Shown here piece after piece: positions 51,901 to 58,963 of a stretch of DNA of 64,000 nt; the stretch's first letter is position 1; each line of letters opens with the position of its first letter. Position numbers and translations under genes: made by a program. The stretch is from Mariniphaga sp041686935 (GTDB taxonomy: Bacteria > Bacteroidota > Bacteroidia > Bacteroidales > Prolixibacteraceae), in the NCBI GenBank assembly GCA_041686935.1, contig JAWLCW010000018.1, positions 59,139-123,138 of the forward strand. Direction: 5' to 3'. The notes below the pieces were generated by a model, which saw only the letters and a list, made by a program, of their open reading frames with translations, made no database searches and had not been told where the DNA came from.

Positions 51901-51986
51901 ACATATAATTTTAAAGATTTGTTTGCTATAAGTTTATTTTCCCTGGCTATTAATTTTTAAAGTATTAATTATGAATTTTATGTGAA

Positions 51987-52057
51987 CTAATTTAAGAGAT
52001 TATACTCCTGCAAGTGTTACAGAATTTTCGGGAAAATTTACATCATTCACACATTTT
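51987..52057 (-). promoter_or_regulatory. Composite stress promoter, copy A (katE)
   Basis: On the minus strand: AATGTGTGAATGATGTAA, TGTAA at 52038-52042 and 52017-52021, then TAAATTAG at 51987-51994. The -7 box is the weakest of the eight, and is 86 bases before the ATG. Confidence 0.68.
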
Positions 52058-52063
52058 GGAGAG

Positions 52064-52775
52064 AGCAGAGGGCATGGGGCAAAGAGCAAAGGGCAAAAGG
52101 ATGGCATCTCTATTCTCATCATTGGCAGGTAAATCAGAAAACAATAAGGTAATAAGGTCCGAGTCAATCCGGGTCTGCTATGCTACTAAGGTTATGAATT
52201 GAAAATAAGGTTTTTAAAAACCAAATTTTCATAGAGAATAATAATTTTTTTCGCACTAAGACCTTATTTCTTATACCAACCTTAGTAACCAGCGGAAACT
52301 CAATTAAACCGTAACCTCATTACCTTATTACAGAGTTTATGTATTTTCTGTAATAATCAGTAAAGCCTAAATTTTTTTGTGGTTTTTTGAACGGAAGGGA
52401 TGCTATCCTTTTGGTAAAGAGCAGAGGGCATGGGGCAAAGAGCAAAGGGCAAAAGGATGGCATCTCTATTCTCATCATTGGCAGGTAAATCAGACAAATA
52501 ATAAGGTAATAAGGTCCGAGTCAATCCGGGTCTGCTATGCTACTAAGGTTATGAATTGAAAATAAGGTTTTTAAAAAACCAAATTTTCAAAGAGAATAAT
52601 AATTTTCTTCGCACGAAGACCTTATTTCTTTTACCAACCATAGTAACCAGCGGAAACTCAACTAAACCGTAACCTCATTACCTTATTACAGAGTTTCTGT
52701 ATTTTCTGTAATAATCAGTAAAGCCTAAATTTTTGATGGTTTTTGAACGGAAGGGATGCTATCCTTTTGGGAACA
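52064..52775. repeat. Copies 2 and 3 of the ~356-bp repeat in tandem
   Basis: Two head-to-tail units, 52064-52419 and 52420-52775, are nearly identical to each other and to the tract at 46376-46840. Each starts with GCAGAGGGCATGGGGCAAAG and ends with GGGATGCTATCCTTTTGG. Open frames through them (about 60 residues with a shared VIRSESIRVCYATKVMN end) are repeat by-products. The tandem lies between katE promoter A and channel promoter H. Confidence 0.85.
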
Positions 52776-52820
52776 GGGCAGCGGACGGAGTGGATAGTAT
52801 GAATTGATATGAATTATACT

Positions 52821-52887
52821 TGTGAGAATGTTGTAAATTTTTAATGGAATTATGTAACTTATTGGAAAACAAATTATTTCAACTTTG
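52821..52887 (+). promoter_or_regulatory. Composite stress promoter, copy H (channel gene)
   Basis: TGTGAGAATGTTGTAA, TGTAA at 52832-52836 and 52853-52857, CAACTTTG at 52880-52887. GGAAAACAAATT between the second repeat and the -7 box is shared with copy G. The leader to the ATG at 53023 is about 130 bases. Confidence 0.75.
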
Positions 52888-53022
52888 TATGCGAACTCTT
52901 GCTGTTTCTTATAATAGAGAATGAAAAGGTATGAAACGAGCATGGTAAAGTTTTGCCACACAGATAGATTATTATAAAGCGAGTTCCATCGAATTCCTTT
53001 AAAAATTAACAATTATAATGAG

Positions 53023-53784
53023 ATGAAACGCGACATTGTAAATGAACGAAAAAGGTTGCTCAAATCGGTAGAAAAAATGCTTGACGGGCCGATGATTTTT
53101 TTGGGATTTGTTTGGCTTGTCCTGCTTGTGGTTGAGTTGGTCTGGGGAATAAACAAGATACTTGAATATGTTGCTATTGGTATCTGGGGAATATTTATTA
53201 TTGATTTTCTGATTACGTTTTCACTCGCCCCGGAAAAACTCTCATTCCTCAAAAAAAACTGGCTTACAGCCATTTCGTTGTTTATCCCCGCATTACGTGT
53301 GTTTCGGGTTTTCCGGTTTGTCCGGCTTTTACGCGGCCTCAAGGGGATAAGGCTTGTGCGGATTGTGTCGTCGTTCAACAGAAGCATGCGAAGTGTAGGC
53401 CAAACCATGAAGCGCCGTGGCTTTGGCTATGTGATGATTATTACGCTGATCGTAATTTTTGCCGGAGCTGCCGGAATGTATGCTATGGAAAATCCGAACC
53501 CTGGCTTTACCAGTTATTGGCTTGCGTTATGGTGGGCAGCAATGCAGGTGGTAACGGCAGGTAACGGATTTAACCCGATGACGCCTGAAGGCCGCGGGTT
53601 AGCTTTATTAATTACCATTTTCGGATATAGCATTTTTGGGTATGTCACGGCAACTTTTGCCACCTATTTCATTGGGCGCGATGCCGAGGAAAAAGATGCC
53701 CCGATTGCCGGATCGAAGGAAATTGAAGAACTGAAATCAGAAATTATTGCACTTCGTAAGATCATCGAGAACAAAAAAGATTAA
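53023..53784 (+). CDS. Voltage-gated-type ion channel with unusual filter
   Basis: The 253-residue protein has six membrane segments. S4 is rich in arginines every third residue (LRVFRVFRFVRLLRGLKGIRLVRI). A pore loop (WLALWWAAMQVVTAGNGFNP) takes the place of the potassium-channel T-V-G-Y-G filter, and the C-terminus is a coiled coil (IEELKSEIIALRKIIENKKD) likely to hold the tetramer together. The filter AGNGF departs from the K+ consensus, so ion selectivity is open. It is monocistronic after composite promoter H. A 43-residue duplicate of its C-terminus lies at 58332-58460. Confidence 0.85.
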   Translation: MKRDIVNERKRLLKSVEKMLDGPMIFLGFVWLVLLVVELVWGINKILEYVAIGIWGIFIIDFLITFSLAPEKLSFLKKNWLTAISLFIPALRVFRVFRFVRLLRGLKGIRLVRIVSSFNRSMRSVGQTMKRRGFGYVMIITLIVIFAGAAGMYAMENPNPGFTSYWLALWWAAMQVVTAGNGFNPMTPEGRGLALLITIFGYSIFGYVTATFATYFIGRDAEEKDAPIAGSKEIEELKSEIIALRKIIENKKD

Positions 53785-53795
53785 GCGTTCTCTTT

Positions 53796-54062
53796 TTACT
53801 CAACTAATAAAATAGCTATTCTATTCATTTCTGCAGGATTTTTTGAAACCACGTTTATCTCTAATCCTGCATTACTAACTGTTTGATAAACATCCACGGC
53901 AAAACTCTCCAGACCTGGTCTTGATTTTGCTTTGTCCTTGCAATCCAATCTGTTGTGTGAACAATCTTTGCACAGAGAACAGCATGTTTGATTAAGTAAA
54001 AAAACTTTCTGATGTCCTGACAGAAAAACCTCACGCTCAATATCCAGTAACTTGTTTGTCAT
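53796..54062 (-). pseudogene. 5'-truncated DUF2284 metal-binding protein
   Basis: The 88-residue frame matches only the C-terminal half of DUF2284: LSGHQKVFLLNQTCCSLCKDC, then CKDKAKSRPGLESFAVDVYQTVSNAG, with the CxxC cluster. Family-like residues (TSYPSDWSKEM) continue in frame upstream of the ATG up to the stop of the serine hydrolase gene at 54122, where homology ends. The N-terminal cysteine motif of the intact 170-200-residue family is missing. The break coincides with a segment flanked by the duplicated channel 3' end. Confidence 0.6.
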
Positions 54063-54121
54063 TTCTTTTGACCAATCTGATGGATAAGAGGTTATACCGG
54101 CAAATTTATTTAACCTGATTA

Positions 54122-55183
54122 TTATGAGCTTTTTTGTTTGCTCAGAATTTTGACAATACGATTATATACGATTTCCGATAAATTCCAGGTGTATCCATCA
54201 AAATTAGTTGTATTCACAAATTGAATAACAACTGTGTCGATGTCTTTGTGGTATTTTGCAATACTCTGGTAGCCGGGAATCAGGCCTGTATGTTCGTACA
54301 CGTAAATGGAGGAATAAATTTCCTGTTCCCCTTCATCAAACAATGAGCCGTCGTTTAATGCCCGCAGGAATTTGCCGACGTCTTCTGCTGTCGCGATCAT
54401 TGAGCCATAATCAGTAGTCTTTATATCTTCCTCAATACCCACGTAATAGCCACTCATCAAACGTTCTATATTTATTTCATGTATAGAACTAAAGGTGTTT
54501 TTCAGCCCGAGTGGGTCCAGGACTTCCTTTTGTATGAATTGGAACTTGCTCGTTCCTGTCACTTTTTCAATGAGTAAAGTAATCAGCAAATAATTGGTAT
54601 TTGAATATTCGTAATCTTCACCGGGATCAAAATTAGACGGCAAATCAAGTACCCGTTCAAGCGCTTCTTCACTGCTTTTGGGTGGATCTGTCCAAAAGTT
54701 TGGGGTGTCAGTTAAATTAGGAATACCACTCCGATGCTGCACCATCATTCGTAAGGTTATTCTTTCTGCATTTTCAATTCTTCCCACCAATTCCGGAAAA
54801 TAATCGGCCAGTGTTTTATCCAAAGACAAACGTTTGTTTTTGACCAATTTGGTGATAGCAACGGCGTCGTACAATTTGCTGATGCTGGCAATCTTGAATA
54901 ATGAATGCGGATCGGCTGGGATTTTGTTCTCCCTGTTTTTCCAGCCTGCAGCATAAAAAACAGGTTCTTTTCCTCCTTGATCTACATAAACAATCATTCC
55001 ATCAAACCCAAAAGCTATGGCTTCATCTACCTGTTCCTGAACTGTATCCGGAAGTGGCAGAATCCAGGCCTTTACCAAAATCCATGGCACGAAAAACATA
55101 GAAGTTATGGTTCCAACGAGTAGCACAATTCGGAGTATTCCCCGCAAGGGCGGGGCAGGTAGTTTTGTTTGTTTCTTTGTCAT
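54122..55183 (-). CDS. Serine beta-lactamase-like hydrolase, membrane-anchored
   Basis: The 353-residue protein has an N-terminal membrane anchor (ILRIVLLVGTITSMFFVPWILV) and a class C beta-lactamase/DD-peptidase fold. SxxK is SISK (nucleophile Ser), YxN is YSN (EYSNTNYLL) and the third motif is HTG (YEHTGLIPG). Such proteins are esterases, carboxypeptidases or D-amino-acid peptidases rather than true lactamases in most cases. ATG at 55183, 19 bp after the esterase stop, is preferred to an in-frame start inside that gene. Confidence 0.87.
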   Translation of the reverse strand: MTKKQTKLPAPPLRGILRIVLLVGTITSMFFVPWILVKAWILPLPDTVQEQVDEAIAFGFDGMIVYVDQGGKEPVFYAAGWKNRENKIPADPHSLFKIASISKLYDAVAITKLVKNKRLSLDKTLADYFPELVGRIENAERITLRMMVQHRSGIPNLTDTPNFWTDPPKSSEEALERVLDLPSNFDPGEDYEYSNTNYLLITLLIEKVTGTSKFQFIQKEVLDPLGLKNTFSSIHEINIERLMSGYYVGIEEDIKTTDYGSMIATAEDVGKFLRALNDGSLFDEGEQEIYSSIYVYEHTGLIPGYQSIAKYHKDIDTVVIQFVNTTNFDGYTWNLSEIVYNRIVKILSKQKSS

Positions 55184-55202
55184 TGTATCCTTCTTTTTGT
55201 GC

Positions 55203-56477
55203 TTAGTATTTCTGATTAAGCTCTTTAATTCTATTTTTATAGTAATCGCTGCCACTTAATTCAAAAGCTTTGGTTACACATTTAATTGCATTGTCAAAAT
55301 CATCCAGGGCTTCATAATAATCAGCCATTGAATCAAAGGCATTGGCACTTTCGGGATAATATTCAATGGCAAGTTCAAAGTACATTTTCGCTTTTTCAGG
55401 TTGTTGCATGTCCATATTCATATAACCTGACATATTTAAAAGCTCTTCCGGGTAAGGAGGTTCAGCATATCCAAAATGGTTTTTGAGCTTCTTTTCCCTG
55501 TATTTTATTATGCTGAGAAGCGCCTCTTTTGGGGTGTCAAATGCGTTGATTTTATCCGTATTTTCCATTTGGTACCATTCAAAAAGTGAAATCAAACCAT
55601 CCATTACAGAAGGAAAAGCAACTGTCCCATGCAGGTCATTGGGATAAAACTTCCATTTAAATGACAATCCGTTTTTTGGGTATTGCCTTACCACGTTTGA
55701 AAAGGCAATATTGGAACGGGCAAACAAAGTGAAATCTGTTGTATCCTGCATTACATTTTCTATCGTTACCTTCGAGTCCTGCATATGCAATTGTCCGCTT
55801 AAGGATATAAATAAAGATTTGTTTTCAAATTTCTGAGTGGCAAGTAAATCCTGTGCTTCTTTTAATAGTTTTTGGCCGTCCCAATCCAAACTTGGGTCAA
55901 TGGCTAAGTAATTGGCAAATAAATGCGGTTGTTTTAGAAGTGAATAAATGGTAAACAATCCTCCGTAAGAATGACCGATTAATGTTCTGAAATTGGTCAC
56001 CGGATATTTGGTTTCAATATAGGGTATAAGTTCTTTCTCTATAAATTTACTGAAACTTTCAGCCTCCCCATTTTCTTCATTATATGGCATTCCGTATTTT
56101 GTTTTTATGGTCGAGGTAGTTAAATCTCTTATCCTGTTTTTATCATTGGAAATTCCTACAAGCACCATTTCGGGGAAAAATCCGCCACTGTAATAGTTGT
56201 GTACATCGGTTACCGTGGGTAGAAAAACTTCGCCGTCTAAAATAAAAGCTACAGGGTATTTTTGATTTTTCTCAGGGTTATAACTGGCTGGTAGTTGTAT
56301 ATAAATCTTTCTTGACTCGTTTAGTATTTGGGAATAAAGACTATCCATAGCGCCCACTTTCTGTAAATACTGTTGATTTTGGTTTATCTGGGCGTTTCCA
56401 AACTGCTGACAGAAAATAATGAGCCCAATTGTTAAAACTATTTTTAATCCTTTGGATATTTTTTTCATCACATTCAT
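55203..56477 (-). CDS. Exported esterase with C-terminal TPR-like region
   Basis: The 424-residue protein has a signal peptide (IVLTIGLIIFCQQFGNAQ) and a Fes/IroE-type esterase D domain. IYIQLPASYNPEKNQKYPVAFILDG opens the fold; TLIGHSYGGLFTIY holds the nucleophile Ser and LHGTVAFP the catalytic His. After about residue 330 a pair of tetratricopeptide-like helices follows (AKMYFELAIEYYPESANAFDSMADYYEALDDFDNAIKCV). It may hydrolyse siderophore or other ester substrates in the periplasm. It sits three bases after DUF4386 and ahead of the serine hydrolase, forming an operon. Confidence 0.87.
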   Translation of the reverse strand: MNVMKKISKGLKIVLTIGLIIFCQQFGNAQINQNQQYLQKVGAMDSLYSQILNESRKIYIQLPASYNPEKNQKYPVAFILDGEVFLPTVTDVHNYYSGGFFPEMVLVGISNDKNRIRDLTTSTIKTKYGMPYNEENGEAESFSKFIEKELIPYIETKYPVTNFRTLIGHSYGGLFTIYSLLKQPHLFANYLAIDPSLDWDGQKLLKEAQDLLATQKFENKSLFISLSGQLHMQDSKVTIENVMQDTTDFTLFARSNIAFSNVVRQYPKNGLSFKWKFYPNDLHGTVAFPSVMDGLISLFEWYQMENTDKINAFDTPKEALLSIIKYREKKLKNHFGYAEPPYPEELLNMSGYMNMDMQQPEKAKMYFELAIEYYPESANAFDSMADYYEALDDFDNAIKCVTKAFELSGSDYYKNRIKELNQKY

Positions 56478-56480
56478 GTT

Positions 56481-57158
56481 TTAATTATTACGCTTTTCTG
56501 CTTTTTTCAGTCCTTTGTAAATGAACCAAATAGCCAATAATATTTCACCTAAAGCCATGGGCAAAGCCAGGATACTCTCGGCTGAATCAATTACAGGCTG
56601 ACTGAATAGTACAAATTGTTTGGCCGTATGAATTAGTACATAGCTGACGCCGGCTATGTAAAGTAGATAACCTAAAAGTCGAGGTATGATCTGTGATTTT
56701 ATTGAAAGATAACCCAAGCCAAGTAAATGTAACCCAAAAATGATTAGCCCAACCGACCAAATATTTTCAAAAGATGAATAATATGAATTGATTTCAATTA
56801 CAGCTTCCGTTTTCGATAACTCCGGAATAATGGCAAACAATTGAAAGATAGCAACACCCAGTACCAGCGTGTATAAAATTCTGACAAACGAAGTAATTAA
56901 AGAAATACGTTCTGACGTGGTTTTAAAGAAAATATATAATGCCCAGGAAACAATCAAATCAGTGATAAAAATCACCATCCAACCGGCCAAACCGGCCAAA
57001 AACAAGGATTTATTTTCTACCAGATTTTGCCGCGTGATTTCTTCAAATTCACTCACCAGTTGATTTTGCACAAACCCATATGAAAATCCGGCGGCTACTG
57101 CCATCACTATAAGTGAAATACCTGCAACCAATCCGGCGATTTTTTCTTTTTTATTCAT
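56481..57158 (-). CDS. DUF4386-family membrane protein
   Basis: The 225-residue protein has six or seven hydrophobic spans. It opens with MNKKEKIAGLVAGISLIVMAV and has the family pattern LAGLAGWMVIFITDLIVSWALYIFF, FVRILYTLVLGVAIF and LLGYLLYIAGVSYVL. DUF4386 proteins are common in Bacteroidota and have no known activity. ATG at 57158 gives the canonical start; an upstream in-frame ATG would add 30 untypical residues. It is the first gene of the DUF4386-esterase-serine hydrolase operon. Confidence 0.82.
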   Translation of the reverse strand: MNKKEKIAGLVAGISLIVMAVAAGFSYGFVQNQLVSEFEEITRQNLVENKSLFLAGLAGWMVIFITDLIVSWALYIFFKTTSERISLITSFVRILYTLVLGVAIFQLFAIIPELSKTEAVIEINSYYSSFENIWSVGLIIFGLHLLGLGYLSIKSQIIPRLLGYLLYIAGVSYVLIHTAKQFVLFSQPVIDSAESILALPMALGEILLAIWFIYKGLKKAEKRNN

Positions 57159-57250
57159 AATTTCCTGTTTTTTGTTCAATTTTAGATAGCGTATTGATAA
57201 TTTCTTCAGAAATGCCATCGCCGAAATACTCATGCTCAACGTCGGCACTC

Positions 57251-57372
57251 ATATTTACAAAGGGAATTACCGTTATGGTTTTATTTCTCTTTTTCGTTTC
57301 CATCACAGGCTCACTATTTTAGGTCGGAGCAATATGTTGGGTAACTTTGTTGTAAGTTCCCTTTGTAAATAT
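57251..57372. repeat. 122-bp element with 16-bp perfect terminal inverted repeats
   Basis: ATATTTACAAAGGGAA at 57251-57266 is the exact reverse complement of 57357-57372. The 90 bp in between contains no ORF. Its position upstream of DUF4386 and after the HTH gene, and the small size with inverted ends, recall a MITE or a long-range operator pair. Target-site duplications are not obvious. Confidence 0.55.
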
Positions 57373-57387
57373 ACTACACTTTTGTAT

Positions 57388-57597
57388 TTATTTTTCATCT
57401 CTGAATTCCAGAATATCTCCCGGCTGACATTCCAACACCTTGCAAATTGCTTCCAGAGTGCTGAACCTTACAGCTTTAGCCTTTCCTGTTTTTAGTATTG
57501 ACAGATTGGATAATGTGATGTCAACCTTTTCAGAAAGTTCATTAAGCGACATTTTTCGCTTTGCCATCATTACGTCTAAATTTACAATTATAGCCAT
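57388..57597 (-). CDS. Small XRE-type helix-turn-helix regulator
   Basis: The 69-residue protein is a single HTH of the YozG/HTH_26 type: MAKRKMSLNELSEKVDITLSNLSILKTGKAKAVRFSTLEAICKVLECQPGDILEF. Such regulators are typically paired with DUF2975 membrane proteins; here the DUF2975 stop and this start are three bases apart. It probably controls its own operon through the palindrome at 58175-58201. Confidence 0.9.
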   Translation of the reverse strand: MAIIVNLDVMMAKRKMSLNELSEKVDITLSNLSILKTGKAKAVRFSTLEAICKVLECQPGDILEFRDEK

Positions 57598-57600
57598 AAG

Positions 57601-58137
57601 TCAGATGGTTAATTCATTTTCGTTCTGTAACTCAATTCCCTTTTTGAAAATAGTCGCAATAACATAGACAATAGCAGCCATCAAAATAAAAGCCTGACTA
57701 TCTACCCAAAACTGATTTAGCTGGTCGATTTCGTATCCACGATGTTGTAAATTTTTAGCTGTTTGCCGGGCTATGAAACTTAACAGTCCTATGGATAGCG
57801 TGAAGTAACTCATTTTTGTAATTTGTTTTGAAACGAAGCTGTTGAATGGTTTTGACAAATCAAGTTTGCTTATAAGTATGATGACTATATAAAATAAGTA
57901 CGCTTTCAAAATGGAGATGACCAATATAAAAGTGTACATACTGAAATAAGTCCATTTGCTTTGATTATACATTTCACTTAAGTCTAACTTTTGATATAAA
58001 TTTTCGACTATTTCAGGTTTGAACAGACTAAACACAAAATTGACTATCAATCCTCCGGCTTCAACGCACAAGCCAATAAAGATGATCCAGGCCACAATTT
58101 TAAGGACTATAAATACGAAGTTGTTTTTCTTTGACAT
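57601..58137 (-). CDS. DUF2975 membrane protein
   Basis: The 178-residue protein has four hydrophobic spans: about 8-34, 64-89, 113-133 and 148-165. The pattern is DUF2975: LDLSEMYNQSKWTYFSMYTFILVISILKAYLFYIVI, LSKPFNSFVSKQITKMSYFTL. The DUF2975-HTH pair is widespread and presumed to be a membrane-signal regulator module. Function is unknown. It is the first gene of a two-gene operon with a clear -7 box and palindrome upstream. Confidence 0.87.
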   Translation of the reverse strand: MSKKNNFVFIVLKIVAWIIFIGLCVEAGGLIVNFVFSLFKPEIVENLYQKLDLSEMYNQSKWTYFSMYTFILVISILKAYLFYIVIILISKLDLSKPFNSFVSKQITKMSYFTLSIGLLSFIARQTAKNLQHRGYEIDQLNQFWVDSQAFILMAAIVYVIATIFKKGIELQNENELTI

Positions 58138-58163
58138 AATTGCTAAAATTTAAAATGATGTTG

Positions 58164-58201
58164 CAAAAATAAAAAATATTTATTGAAAAACAATAAATAT
58201 T
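58164..58201 (-). promoter_or_regulatory. Promoter and palindromic operator of the DUF2975-HTH pair
   Basis: On the minus strand TATTTTTG at 58164-58171 is an exact -7 box, 26 bases before the ATG. Just upstream, AATATTTATTG and CAATAAATATT (58175-58201) form perfect 11-bp arms with a five-base spacer over the -33 region, a placement suited to repression. Confidence 0.6.
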
Positions 58202-58331
58202 AATTTATATTCAAGAAATAATTATTAATTAACAATCTAAAAGGCGATAACAATCTGATTATGTGAAGTTGTATTTAATTGATTGAATGGCTTTTTGAAG
58301 AGATTTAAAGTACCATTTGAAGTTTTTACTT

Positions 58332-58460
58332 TTTGCCACTTTTTTCATTGGTCGTGATGCCGGGGAAAAAGATGCCCCGATTGCCGGATTGAAGGAAATG
58401 GAAGAACTGAAATCAGAAATCATTGCGCTTCGCAAGATCATCGAACCCCAAAAAGATTAA
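58332..58460 (+). pseudogene. Duplicated 3' fragment of the channel gene
   Basis: An in-frame segment FATFFIGRDAGEKDAPIAG...IIEPQKD ending in TAA is a diverged copy of the last 43 codons of the channel at 53023-53784. Nucleotide similarity runs from about 58327 to 58468, extending a few bases beyond the stop (TTAAGCGTT in both). No start or pore part is present. The two copies, in the same orientation, bracket 53.8-58.3 kb. Confidence 0.85.
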
Positions 58461-58496
58461 GCGTTGTGCTTATACATTTGAATTAACTGTTACAGG

Positions 58497-58937
58497 CTAT
58501 TCTGTACATACTTTTGATGATTGTCTTGCTGCCAACTGCCATCCATTTTTTGTTTTAATCCAAACATTGGTGAATCTCCTTGGTATCCATTCATCAAGGT
58601 TAGCGGTCATATTTTCAGGCTGCTGCAACTCTTTGCCCATTACAATTGCCATGTCTTGATTGAAAGTGATATTTTCAATGATTCTTTTAACTGATGGGAA
58701 TTTATGTCCACTTTTCATAAGTGCTACAATATTTTTGGGAGTCACAATTTTTCCATACGGATTGTTAACCACGTAGTTTTCCGTCCAAATTTTTAATAAA
58801 GCGGTTGTGTCTCCCTTGTCAAGCAATTCGGTCCAGTGTTTTTCCAATTGCCTGATTTCCATTTCATCATTTGACTGCCCAAAAGCAAGCGTAGTAACAA
58901 GAGTGAAACTGATTAATAAGAAACTAAATGTTTTCAT
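58497..58937 (-). CDS. Exported SnoaL/NTF2-like protein
   Basis: The 146-residue protein has a signal peptide (FSFLLISFTLVTTLAFGQ) and a DUF4440-type NTF2 cone: IRQLEKHWTELLDKGDTTALLKIWTENYVVNNPYG, then ITFNQDMAIVMGKE and FTNVWIKTKNGWQLAARQSS. Such proteins are ligand-binding or ketosteroid-isomerase-like; the role is unknown. It is 26 bp downstream of the DUF262-HNH gene on the same strand. Confidence 0.85.
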   Translation of the reverse strand: MKTFSFLLISFTLVTTLAFGQSNDEMEIRQLEKHWTELLDKGDTTALLKIWTENYVVNNPYGKIVTPKNIVALMKSGHKFPSVKRIIENITFNQDMAIVMGKELQQPENMTANLDEWIPRRFTNVWIKTKNGWQLAARQSSKVCTE

Positions 58938-58963
58938 AATTAAAATATTTTAAATTTAAATTT

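Noticed and set aside
52014..52559. Two ~60-residue frames sharing an identical C-terminus
   Set aside because: The shared end only reflects the tandem DNA repeat; the first overlaps promoter A, and no homologue is recognised.
52064..52775. Tandem repeats as a CRISPR array
   Set aside because: The unit is about 356 bp with no short identical repeats separated by unique spacers, and no cas genes are present.
58259..58441. 60-residue minus-strand frame over the channel fragment
   Set aside because: It is antisense to the duplicated channel end and has no support.
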